NCBI RefSeq assembly: GCF_030936135.1
Contig: NC_082616.1
Coordinates: 12,087,001-12,151,000, forward strand
Direction of reading: 5' to 3'
Length of the DNA: 64,000 bases
From: Gavia stellata
Lineage: Eukaryota > Chordata > Aves > Gaviiformes > Gaviidae
A program made the translations under genes and the position numbers. The notes beneath the pieces are model-generated. The model had not been told where the DNA came from. It saw only the letters and a program-made list of their open reading frames with translations, and searched no databases. Shown in pieces: positions 33,161 through 43,500 of the stretch. Numbering within the stretch: position 1 is the first letter of the stretch; every line of letters starts with the position of its first letter.

Positions 33161-34114
33161 GGGGGCCGGGCTGGGGAGGGGAGGGGGTGCCGGGGCTGGG
33201 GAGGGGGTGCCGGGCTGGGGAAGGGGTGCAGGGGCTGGAGAAGGGGTGCAGGGGCTGGAGAAGGGGGTGCCGGGCTGGGAAAGGGATGCCGGGCTGGGAA
33301 AGGGGGTGCAGGGGCTGGGGAAGGGGGTGCAGGACTGCGAAAAGGGGTGCGGGGGCTGGGGAAGGGGTGCTGGGGCTGGGGAAGGGGGTGCCGGGCTGGG
33401 AAAGGGGTGCCGGGCTGGGAAAGGGGGTGCAAGGGCTGGGAAAGGGGGTGCGGGGGCTGGGAAAGGGGTGCAGGGGCTGGGAAAGGGGTGCCGGGCTGGA
33501 GAAGGGGTGCCGGGGCTGGGGAAGGGGTGCAGGGCCTGGGGAAGGGGGTGCCGGGGCTGGGAAAGGGGGTGCAGGGACTGGAGAAGGGGTGCCGGGCTGG
33601 AGAAGGGGTGCCGGGGCTGGAGAAGGGGTGCAGGGGCTGGGGAAGGGGGTGCAGGACTGGAGAAGGGGTGCAGGGGCTGGGGAAGGGGGTGCCGGGGCTG
33701 GGGAAGGGGGTGCAGGACTGGGGAAGGGGATGCAGGGACTGGAGAAGGGGTGCAGGGACTGGAGAAGGGGTGCAGGACTGGGGAAGGGGGTGCAGGACTG
33801 GAGAAGGGGTGCAGGGGCTGGGGAAGGGGGTGCCGGGGCTGGGGAAGGGGGTGCAGGACTGGAGAAGGGGTGCAGGGGCTGGGGAAGGGGTGCAGGGACT
33901 GGGGAAGGGGGTGCCGGGGCTGGGGAAGGGGGTGCAGGACTGGAGAAGGGGTGCAGGGGCTGGAGAAGGGGTGCAGGGACTGGGGAAGGGGGTGCAGGAC
34001 TGGGGAAGGGGGTGCCGGGGCTGGGGAAGGGGGTGCAGGACTGAAGAAGGGGTGCAGGGACTGGAGAAGGAGTGCAGGACTGGAGAAGGGGTGCGGGGGC
34101 TGGAGAAGGGGTGC
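33161..34114. repeat. G-rich minisatellite, unit about 20-21 bp, about 45 copies
   Basis: Tandem array of the form GGGGTGCAGGGGCTGGAGAA, with variants (ggactgg, gggactgg, ccggggctgg; gaga or ggga). The plus strand is almost free of C apart from fixed TGC and CTG positions. Units combine into a 61-base three-unit block that recurs. The array ends about 370 bases before the FBLN7 start codon. Both strands are open for long stretches because the unit rarely forms a stop; this is not coding evidence. Confidence 0.95.
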
Positions 34115-34486
34115 CCCGGCCGGGGGCGCGCCGGGGGGTGCTGGCGGCGGGTCGGAGCGCTGGGGGGGTCCCCAGGGGATGCGGCAGCCGGGACGCCCGC
34201 AGCACCCCCCTGGAAAAGGCCGGCGCCGGGGCGGGGGTCCCGCAGCCTGGGGCGGGGAGCGGGGGGGGGCCGGGGCGGGGGGGGCCCGGCTCCCCGGGGC
34301 GGGGAAGCGCCGGGGGCGGGGGGGGGGGGGCGAGCGGCGCGTCCCGCTCCACGGGGGAGCGTGGCCGCGCGTGGGGCGGGGGCGGCGCGGGGGGAGCGCT
34401 CGCCCGCGGCCGGGGCGGGGAGAGGCGGCTGCCGGCGCCCGGGAGAGCCCTTCCTCGGCGGACGAGAGCCGCGCCGCCGCCGGACC
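34115..34486 (+). promoter_or_regulatory. FBLN7: FBLN7 proximal promoter, CpG island with dense G runs
   Basis: Extremely G- and CpG-rich, with repeated GC boxes (ggggcggg) and G tracts, including 13 G at 34318-34330. No TATA box is seen. Many four-run combinations could form G-quadruplexes on the plus (non-template) strand. The start of transcription is not resolved. Confidence 0.65.
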
Positions 34487-34570
34487 ATGCCGGGGGCGCG
34501 GTGCCGCCTCCCGCTGCTGCTGCTGCCGCCGCTGCTGCTGCTGCTGCTCCCGGCGGCGCCGGCGCCCCAG
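34487..34570 (+). CDS. FBLN7: FBLN7 coding exon 1 (signal peptide)
   Basis: MPGARCRLPLLLLPPLLLLL then LPAAPAPQ. The leucines are encoded by CTG repeats. The donor is CAG|gtgagc, phase 0. Confidence 0.9.
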
Positions 34571-37500
34571 GTGAGCGGGGCCGGGGGGGCCCCCCGGGAA
34601 GGGCTTTCGGGGGAGCGCTCCCCTGTCCTCCCCTCCCCTCCCCTGCCCTGCCCTGTCCTCCCCTCCCCTCCCCTCCCCTCCCCTCCCTGCCCCGCGCCCG
34701 CCGCTGCAGCCCGCGTCCCGCCCCGGCCCCCCCGCAGGTGGGAGCGCGGAGGGGGCTGAAGGCGGGCCCGGTCCCTTCGGGGCTCCCGTCTCCCTCCCCA
34801 CCCCGCACCCGAAGTCACCCCCGGGGCGAAGAACGCTCCCGCTTTCAGGGAGAGCGGGGGTTCGCCCCGGCTCAGCATCCCGCGGGGAGCGCAGGCTGGC
34901 TCCCGGAGCAAAGCCAGCCCTAACAAAGAGCTGTTTATTCCAGCCCGCTACGGGCCGGGCACCTCTCTGCCTTTGCCTCCCTCCCTCTCGGCGCGGGGCA
35001 CCCCCGAGCCGCAGGCACAGAGCGGCTCACCCCACCGGCAGCCCACGGCCCCCCAAAACTGCGCCAAGGGACGCGGAGGACAGCGTGCCACTTGGGCTGG
35101 CTCCTGTTCCTTCTTCGGATCCCCCCGGTAGCTGTTTGGAAAGGAGAGTAGCTTCACCCCTGCACAGGCTGGCTGGGGGGGAGAAATCCCCTGGGCCGGG
35201 TGGGCCGGTGCCCAGCGGCTCCGCTCGCCTTCCCGGAGCTCCTTTGCCCCCAGCCCCAGGCCACCCAGCCCAGCCCCTGCGTGCTCTCTGCCCCCCGCGC
35301 TCTGCGGACCTCGCAGCTCTAAAACCACCTTGGCTTTGCTCGGCTCTTGCCCTCTTTCTTCAGTTTCAAGTCGATTCCGCAGGAAACCTATAATAAGGAT
35401 GCCCGTCTCCTGCGTGAGTCAGTCCCGCGGTAGCGATGGGTTCGCGGGCAGGAGTCCCACCAGAGCTCCTGGCCGCGGCAGAACTCACAAGACAGCTGTT
35501 TTCCTCTTATTTTGTAACGTGGAAGTGGGACAGGGCTCGAGCTCCAGCAGGATGAAACATGAGTTATGGCATCTCTCCCCGGGCTAACAAAGTGATTACA
35601 GCCCTGCCTGTAGCGTTACCCATCCAGAGGTAGGAGAGCGTGCCTGAGCTAAGGACTTCTTGCACACGCTAAAAAAGCTCCTGCACCTGAGTAAATGGGG
35701 GGAAAAAACAGAAAATCGGGTACCTCAGGGGACCTTGGATGCTGCGGAGCCCCTGTCCGAGCATCCCCCCGCAGCCGGGGCAGGCTGCCTGCAGCAGGTT
35801 GGGTCCCGGCCGGGGCAGCAGCAGGGGGGCCGGAGCGATGTCCCCCAGCTGAGCGGCCGCCCCGTCCCCGCAGAGCTGCCTCAGCAGGCAGCAGCTCCTG
35901 GCCGCCATCCGGCAGATGCAGCAGCTGCTGAAGGGGCAGGAGACGCGCTTCGCCGAGGGCCTCCGGGTGATGAGGAGCCGGCTGAGCACCCTGCACGCCT
36001 CCCTGGCCAAAGCCGCCCCCGAGCCGCCGGCCGGTGAGTCCTCCCTGGGTCCCACCGGTTGCTTTTATGGCCTCGGAGGATACTGGGGTGGGCAGGTCAG
36101 GATGCTCAGGGCTGTGATGGGCGGAGGTTTGGGCATCTCCACGGATGGAGATGCCTGTTACCGTGTTGGTAACCCATGCTTGTGAATTTGAGCGCTTCTC
36201 CAGCCTGGTAAGACGTGGGGAGGCTCAAAAGCCCTTAGCTGCAAAGCAGAGAGCTGCTGGCAAAGCGCTGGAGGCGAGCGGGCTGGAAAAACCGCCTCTC
36301 CGGCAAAAGAGACGCAGTCCTGTGTTGGGAGCACGAGAGGGGTGGCAAGAACACCACCAAACCCCTTGCCGGCGATGCTCAGCCCCAGCACCCCTGCTGA
36401 GCTTTCACTGTGGGGCTGGGTGTTCCTGGTTAACCTCAGCAGGCCAGTACTTGAGGAAAATAGCAGTTAGAGAGGAGATCTTGGAGGAACTGGGAGAACC
36501 GTGGCCCAGGTGGAGTTGGGGACAGGAAAAATAAGTCAATGCTCCCCCAAAGCACCCGCCTGAACGCTGACCCCCTCCCTGCGGCGCTCTTGCAGCCTCC
36601 TGCCCTGCCCTGCAAGCCCCCGTGGATGGGAGGAAGTTTGGCACCAAGTATTTGGTGGAGCACGAGGTTCACTTCGCCTGCGACCCGGGCTTCCAGCTCC
36701 TGGGCTCCAGCACGCGGACGTGCCAGGCCAACGGCAGCTGGACCGGGCAGGAGCCCCGCTGCGCAGGTACTGCTCCGGGCTGCCTACGGCAGGGCTGCCG
36801 GGCAGGCGGCTGCGCTCGTAGGGCGGCTTCGTGCCCCTGTCTGCCCATGGACCTCATTCGCTAGAGCGGGATGCAGTTTGGGTCTGTTTGAACACGGAGG
36901 GTTACTGGGGTCCACCGAAGAGGGAGGTATCACAGCTGCCCCCGAGTCCCAGCTAGCCAACATCCCACGGATGCTGCAGCTCCCGCGGCCGGCGAGCTGG
37001 GGCTTCTCATCCTCAAGGAAAGCTGGAAATTACAGCTGGAGCCTCACCTGGAGCTCAGCCGCAGAGATGAGGGGAAGAGGCACCAGTGCTACGATGGCTC
37101 CCTGCGTTGCAGCAAACCCTTGCACCGGGGCAGCGCGGCAGCATCGGAAACAGCCGGTGTCCGAGTTCGGCAAAACACGTGGTTGTGATGCGCGTGGGGT
37201 ACCAAAGCGGCCCGACGCGTGTGGCGCTCCCGTGGCTTGCTTCCCAAAGTGAAATAAAATGAAATGCGGCTGCTTTCTTTGCAGAGATCAGCGAGTGCTC
37301 GAGCAGCCCCTGCCAGAACGGCGGGACGTGCCTGGAGGGGCTGAACCAGTACAAGTGCCTCTGCCCCCAGCAGTGGACCGGGGCCGCCTGCCAGTACCAG
37401 GCGCAGATGGGTGGGTGACCCCCCGCCGGGGTGGGTGACCGCCACCCTCCAGGCATATTTCGGCACCCCACCTCATTTCAAACCCCATCCCGGGGTCTCC

Positions 37501-39467
37501 CCCCAGCTCCCCCCGCCTGGAGCGTCACGGACGACCCGGCATTCAGCCGCCAGCCCCGCTGCGCCCAGATCGACCGGACCCAGCACTGCAGCTGCGAGCC
37601 CGGCTTCCACATGAGCGGCACGGCCGCCAACGGCCTCTGCCAGGGTGAGCCGTGCCCGGGGGGACGGCGGCGGCGGGGTGGGCTGCGGGGTCTCGGCCGT
37701 GCACCCGCTCCCCTCATCTCTCCGCAGACCTCAACGAGTGCGAGGTGTACAAGCGGGAGGGGGGTCCCCGGCTCTGCGCCCACGCCTGCGTCAACCTCCC
37801 CGGCTCCTACCGCTGCGCCTGCCCCGGCGGGTACGTCCTCCTGGGCGACGGCAAGAGCTGCGAAGGTGAGGGGGGGCTGGAAACCTGCGGGTTTACCACT
37901 TTCCCCAGCTTGCGTGACTGCTTTTTTATTTTCTTCCCTTTTTTCTCCTTGTTCGCGCGCGTCTCTGCGCGCAGACACCTCGGCGGGTTTGCGTAGAGGG
38001 CTGGTTCCCATGGTGGGTGCAGAGGGGAGGAAAACGATGGAGGTTCAGGCGCTGGCAAACACGTGCGATGCTTTGGGGCTCCGGGAGCCCCGTTGCGGTG
38101 GTGGAGCTGTCCCCTGTGAACGGGATGTCCGCGAGAAGAAACACAAAGAGCGTTAAAAAGCAAGAATTAGACGGCGAGGGGTCGGCTCGGAGGCCGGCAG
38201 CTCTTCCTAAAACAGGGGACTTGAGGTGCAGGTTGAGAGCAAAGCAAAGCGGCAGCGGGTGGGGATGGTGGGTGGCCAGAACTGCTCGTACGACAGTCTC
38301 CTCCTGAACAACGGGGATTTTTTTGCGCTATAAAGTGTTGATTATCGCAGTTCATGGTGACAAAACTCATACTTTCTCCTTTTCTCCCTGATTTCTGCAT
38401 GTTTCATAGCATCTTGCTAAGGCTCCCAGCAAATGTCTGTGTTCAAAGCTCCTGATTTTATTGCCAGGTGTCTTAGTGGTTACATAGGTGTTTAGTAAAT
38501 AAAAAGAGATGGTGTTTTCAAACTTAGCAGAAAGTTAGGAAAATAAGCTGCTCTCCTGCTGTGAGAGTGCTGCCGTTAACCCTTGCTAGCCCAGGGCAGA
38601 GCTCGGGGAGAGGAGAGCAGGCGCAGAATGGGATTTTAGGCGATTTAGGTGTTTTCAGCCATGCTGTCATCCTTGTTTCATCACCATTTCGAGGTGCTTT
38701 TGCCTATTGTCCGCCAAAAGGAACCCCTCGCGGGGGTCGGTTTGAGGTCTCCGGAGAGCTTGACCCGCTGCCCGCCCCTGTTTCACAGACATCGACGAGT
38801 GCGCCCTGTCCCAGGACAACTGCACGAGGGGGACCACCTGCATCAACACGGGGGGCGGCTTCCAGTGCGTCAGCCCCCAGTGCCCCGAGCCCGCTGGCAA
38901 CGTCACCTACGTCAAAACATCACCCTTGTAAGTGCGGCGGGGTGCAAAACCTGTCCCTGCTTCGGCTTTTTGGGTGCTGGGTCCCAAAACCACATGCACA
39001 GCATCCACGTGGATCCGATGCCACCGAGGCCGGGGACACGGACCCCCCATCCCTGGGGTTCCCTAAAAACCTCCCCCGGCTTTTGCCTTTGCAGCCAGTG
39101 CGAGCGCAACCCCTGCCCGATGGAGAGCCGGTCGTGCCACCAAGCACCCAAAACCATCTCCTTCCACTACCTTCCCCTGCCCTCCAACCTGCTGACGCCC
39201 ACCCCGCTCTTCCGCATGGCCACGGCAGCAGCGCCCGGCCGGCCGGGACCCGACAGCCTGCGCTTCGGCATCGTGGGGGGCAACAACCGCGGCCACTTCG
39301 TGATGCAGCGCTCGGACCGGCAGACCGGGGAGCTCATCCTGGTGCAGAGCCTCAAGGGTCCCCAGACCATCCAGGTGGACGTGGACATGTCCGAGTACCT
39401 GGACCGTGTCTTCCAAGCCAAGCACGTGTCCAAAATCACCATCTTCGTCTCTGCATATGAGTTTTAG
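34487..39467 (+). CDS. FBLN7: FBLN7, fibulin-7 (complete, 8 coding exons)
   Basis: Secreted extracellular-matrix glycoprotein that mediates cell adhesion; in mammals it is known from tooth, cartilage, placenta and endothelium. Eight exons join in frame to 442 residues (human 439). In order: signal peptide about 1-25 (a leucine run), a helical segment 29-70 likely to form a coiled coil, a sushi/CCP domain 82-137, an EGF domain about 141-176, a cysteine-bearing degenerate EGF-like segment 180-226, two calcium-binding EGF domains opening DLNEC and DIDEC (227-272, 273-318), and the fibulin C-terminal module 319-442. The C-terminus follows human almost residue for residue (RFGIVGGN, GHFVMQRSDRQTGEL, VDVDMSEYLDR, final YEF versus YDF). 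The sushi domain separates fibulin-7 from other fibulins. The start AUG has A at -3. No frameshift is present. Confidence 0.97.
34617..34692. repeat. (CCCCT)n-like pyrimidine repeat in FBLN7 intron 1
   Basis: Tandem ccctc, ccctg and cctgt units directly after FBLN7 exon 1. It is a C-rich mirror of the G-rich upstream side. Confidence 0.85.
35874..36033 (+). CDS. FBLN7: FBLN7 coding exon 2 (helical segment)
   Basis: Encodes SCLSRQQLLAAIRQMQQLLK then GQETRFAEGLRVMRSRLSTL. It matches human CLSKQQLLSAIRQLQQLLKG. The acceptor is ccgcag|AGC and the donor GCCG|gtgagt, leaving phase 1. Confidence 0.95.
36596..36766 (+). CDS. FBLN7: FBLN7 coding exon 3 (sushi domain)
   Basis: Encodes SCPALQAPVDGRKFGTKYLV, then FACDPGFQL and TCQANGSWTGQEPRC. 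All four sushi cysteines are present. It is phase 1 at both ends, 171 bases. Confidence 0.96.
37285..37410 (+). CDS. FBLN7: FBLN7 coding exon 4 (EGF domain)
   Basis: Encodes ISECSSSPCQNGGTCLEGLN then QYKCLCPQQWTGAACQY, a six-cysteine EGF. It is phase 1 at both ends, 126 bases, with donor ATGG|gtgggt. Confidence 0.95.
37507..37644 (+). CDS. FBLN7: FBLN7 coding exon 5 (degenerate EGF-like segment)
   Basis: Encodes APPAWSVTDDPAFSRQPRCA then QIDRTQHCSCEPGFHMSG. It has only four cysteines and lacks the N-terminal half of a standard EGF, as in human. It is phase 1 at both ends. Confidence 0.94.
37728..37865 (+). CDS. FBLN7: FBLN7 coding exon 6 (calcium-binding EGF)
   Basis: Encodes DLNECEVYKREGGPRLCAHA then CVNLPGSYRCACPGGYVLLG. 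It has the cbEGF consensus D-N-E with asparagine and aromatic residues. It is phase 1 at both ends, 138 bases. Confidence 0.96.
38789..38927 (+). CDS. FBLN7: FBLN7 coding exon 7 (calcium-binding EGF)
   Basis: Encodes DIDECALSQDNCTRGTTCIN then TGGGFQCVSPQCPEPAGNVT. It has an N-glycosylation motif NVT. The donor is CCCTT|gtaagt, leaving phase 2. Confidence 0.96.
39095..39467 (+). CDS. FBLN7: FBLN7 coding exon 8 (fibulin C-terminal module, stop)
   Basis: Encodes QCERNPCPMESRSCHQAPKT through FVSAYEF and TAG. The acceptor is ttgcag|C. In mammals a fragment of this module has anti-angiogenic activity. Confidence 0.96.
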
Positions 39468-40575
39468 GGGAGGCGGCAGCTGGGGCGGCTTCCCTGACGG
39501 CGACGGTCCCCGCTCAGCATCCTCCACCCGAAAGCCCCCGGAGGCAGGCGTGTAATGGGCGCTCCGGGTGACGTCCCACGCCGAAGCCTCTCTGCAGCCA
39601 ACCATCCTCCCTCTGCGTTAAGGTTATTCTGCCCAGGCGGCTTTTACACCCACCTATGTGGGGGAAAAAAAAGCAAACGAGGTGCAAAGAAATGGGGTGC
39701 AGGGGTTACCTGCTCGCCGGGGCACAGGAGCAGAGCATCCTCCTCACCCAAGGCTCCAGGAGGACGATGTCCGGCAGCCTCGGCGCCTACACAGCGCAGA
39801 AAACAGCGGATGGAAACCACGGCCCTTATTTCCTTTTTAATTCCTTTTTTTTTCTTTAGGAAAGAAGTTAAGCTGGTGCATGCAGGAGGAGGGAGGCTTA
39901 TAGCGGCTACCGCTCTCCTGCCCGCTGGCCCGGGCTTGCTTGCACTGATCCCATCCCTGCACAAGCGTGCCTCCGCTCCCTGCGGGATGCCGAGAAAACC
40001 CACGGCAGCCCACGGGGAGGGGGCTGGTCCAGCCTCTCAATCCCCCAGGATTGACTGGGACCGGAAAAAATCCCCGAACGTCCATCGCCGCAAGACCTAG
40101 CTGGCTGCCGGGGCCCTCCTGGGCAAGCGGGACGTGGCTGCTGGGTGACGGAGACCCAGGCTCCGCAGATGAGCAGTGGCCATGGGCCGGGGCCGTCCCG
40201 TGCTTCAGCCCGCGGGCAGCAGCTCCTTCAACCTCCCGAACTCGGTCGCGCGTGTGCATCCCCCTCGCCTCGCCGTGACCTCGGGGGGGGGCTTTGGCTG
40301 CGCTTGGTGCTCACGTCGAGGGAGCTCGAGGTGTGAATATTTCATTTTTCAGTCAGCCGCAGCTTCCACCCCGCTGAGTGTAAGCAGCTCCGGGAATAGC
40401 TGGGGTTCAGCTGTAACACGTGCCGGGGGGACACACCTCCCCGGTCTCGCACCCTTCCCCTCAGTGCCTGTTCCTCGGTGCAGCGCTTGTACATGTTAAC
40501 CACAAAACCTCGACGTTATGCATGTTTCTTCATTATGCTGGTTTTAGTACCATTAAACGACGATATAGCCTCTGA
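39468..40575 (+). other. FBLN7: FBLN7 3' UTR (probable)
   Basis: Sequence from the stop to the first plausible polyadenylation signal, about 1.1 kb. It includes a T-rich run near 39838-39860. Extent is inferred, not observed. Confidence 0.5.
40552..40557 (+). terminator. FBLN7: FBLN7 polyadenylation signal (candidate)
   Basis: ATTAAA variant followed 30-50 bases later by a GT/G-rich stretch (gtgtgcagctggggg). No AATAAA was seen between the stop codon and this site. Confidence 0.45.
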
Positions 40576-43500
40576 GCAGGTACAGAGCAAAGTACCCGAT
40601 GCGTGTGCAGCTGGGGGGGTGATGCTCACCCGGAGCCGTCCGGGGGGGTGTCAGGGTCTGTGGGGCGAGAACCCGCCTCCCTTATTTTTATTTTTCTGCC
40701 TTACGTTGCTTGGAAGCGGCTGGCTGCTGGCAGGGTGGTGCATCCCCAAGCATCCTTCTCCCCGAGCATCCTCCGGAGGCCGCAAGGAAGAGGAGCCTGC
40801 TGCTGTCCCCCCAAAAAAGGCAGGGGGGCAGAGTCCCCTTGGGGGGCACGGTGTGTGCGCTGAGCTGCACCCATTCTAATCCTTCCCACTCCTTGCCCCA
40901 TGGGAAGAGACTTCCCGATGAGACCGATCTGTGCTGCATCCTTTGGGGGATGGAGCTCACGGATTTTTGGGGGGCTACGGCTTTTCCGTGGGAGCTCGGA
41001 AGGGGGGCAGGACCTCTCCCCACCGAACAAGGAGGGACATTCAGTGCCTGCTCCTCCCCGCTGTCGGCACGGGGCTGCCGGAGCCCGGGCATGCGGATGG
41101 AGGATGTTTGGGTTGGCGGGAGCTCCGGCTGGACGGTGGAGCCAGGCAGGGAAATGCATCCCAGGGTTGTGCTGGGGGAGGGAAATTAAAGCCCAACAGG
41201 CTCACTTCTCCACCCCAGTGCTTAAAAAAAAAAGAGCTTTTCTGGAAGTGTAGCTGCTTGCAAAAGCGGGTGGTGGTGGAGAGGGGTGGCCCGGCTCCAG
41301 CGGGAGCGCAGGTGCCCGCAGAGCAGCAGACAGAGCTGGGGGTGCCCACCTTTAGATGGGGGTGGTGGATATCCGCAGGGAAAGACCCCCAGCTGCAGGA
41401 GGACAAAGCCCAGGAGGACCGTCGGGAGAGGCGAAAGGAGCGGCTGGTGGGGCGGCTCTGTGCTGGCTCCCTCAAAGGCGGCTGAGATGTCCTCTCCCAC
41501 GGCAGGAGGACCTCCCCGTCCCGCTGAGGACACCCCGTTAATCCTGGGGGGGCATGGGAGGGTGTCACCGTGCAGCTGGCCTCAGCACGGGGAAGGAGAA
41601 GGCTTTTTGGACATGGCTGGGGAAGGTCCCACGGGAGGTCATGCTGCAGGAGAAATCGGGTTGCGATACGGATGGCAGGGGACATGCCCGGTTTTATTTC
41701 CTCGGCGTGCGCGGGGACGGATGAAGCCTGCCAGAGGGAAACTTCCTCTAAAGCCCCGTGGTGTAAGAGCGGTGGTAGAGGCAGGTGCACCCGCAGGCGT
41801 ACGGGACTCGGCCAAAGGCCACCCAAAGGGTCCCAGGGTATGGGGAGGTGGGGGAAAAAACACACGGAGAAAATACGGTCCGTAGGGGTACGTCTGGGGA
41901 AAACCACCCTTACATTCCCCTACTGGGATGCTGGGGGTGAAATCCTGCACGGCCAGCTCAGTGCGCGGCCAGGGCTGCGATGGGAGGATGATGCCCGGCA
42001 TTGTCAGAGGAGGGACAAGGAACGGGCAGGACATGCCGCTGGACCGCTCCGCTGTGCACCCATATCCCGGGATGCCCCTGAGCAGCAGGCGACGAGGTTT
42101 TCCTCGGAGCTACCCGGACCCCAGCCAAGTCGCCTTTAGTCCAGGAAAGGGAGCAGTTATCCCCGTGCACCCAGCCCGGCGCGTGTTTTAAATTAGTGCC
42201 TTAGATAAGAGAGCAGCGCTGTGGAAGCGGCCGGCTGTGTCCTCGTACGCCACCGAAAATCGCTGCTGGAAGACAAAAGCCGTAACAGGAACGGAGCTGA
42301 GCTGAAATGAGAAGGAATATTTTATTTTATTTATTTTTTTTAGGAAAAGCTGGAGATGGACAGACAGCTTTGGGGAAAGAAAACAAAGTTTTGAGGAAGA
42401 AGACTACAGAGCAGGCAGCCCAGAGCCTGTGGTTTGCCGGAGCAGGGTCCAGCCTGGTTGGACATGCTTCTGCAACGGGCCATTACAGCGTTTTAGGGAT
42501 GATAAAGAAATCCCTGCGTGTGGGGATGTGCTCCTCCACGAGATGCAGAAGAGGAGGCCGGGGACGTGCCAGGAGCAGCTCTGCCTTACCTCTGCCGTCA
42601 CCATCACCCGTTCCTCACTGCGGTACCTCTGACGGGGTGAATGATGTTTCACCACCCTGGCACCACCCTGGCACTGCCTGCACTTCCCACCCCCCCAAGC
42701 CTTGCTGGCCTCTGGGAGCCAAAAAACAGGAGTCCGTAAGAAGATAAGTTCCTGACGGGGCAGAATGGTTTCCGTTTGATGCTTTAACTGGCTAACGAGG
42801 CTGGAGACGGGTGTTTGGAGCTTTGCACTGGAGGCTTTTCCTTGCAGCACAACCCCGAACTGACAACATTTTCCTAATTCCCGAGGCCAGGGTGAACTGG
42901 TTTCCCCTCTCCGGGTTGGGCTGGCACGCCGCCGGGGCTTGCGAAGCCGTGCCCGTCCTCCCAGCTGCTTCTCGCTCGCCTCGAGGGCCAGGACTGGAGC
43001 CGGGAAGCTCAGCTGTCTCTCCCAACGTTAGCTGGCTGCAGATCTCCCTTCCAGTCCCAGAAACGTTTAAGGTCGGCTCTCCAGTGTCTGGACTGGGCTG
43101 CAAACCTCTGGCCAGCATTTGAGCTGACTAAAGGAGATTTTATTTCCCCTCCCAGAGCAGCCGCTCCGGCATCTTGCAGACTTCCCGAGCCTGGAATGTG
43201 CAGAGAGAGGCTCTTCTGGCCCTGGTAAATACAACTTCTCTTTGGGATAATAACATTTTGGAGCCCAAGAAATAGCCAGTTTGCCTCTGCGCCCCTTCCA
43301 CGGGCTGAAGGCAGGTGGTCCCCGGCACAGCTGACTCCAGATGCGCTCCGTGTGCCCCGCGAGGGGTTGGCCACCCTGCCCGAGCCCCAAAGCTGCAGCT
43401 GCTCACCCCAGATGGCTGGGGGGTGAGGATGCGAAGGCGGAAGACCCCGCGCGGAGGCGGCCTTGGAGGGAGGCTACGCAGCACCCACCAAGGTGCCAGG

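Noticed and set aside
33161-34114. Regular short repeats considered as a CRISPR array
   Set aside because: Units are contiguous with no unique spacers, and the sequence is a vertebrate nuclear locus. It is a minisatellite.
32435-34801. Open frames of 600-790 codons on both strands through the minisatellite
   Set aside because: They exist in several frames at once because the repeat unit rarely forms a stop. The products are simple Gly/Trp/Arg or Pro/Ser repeats with no conserved domain.
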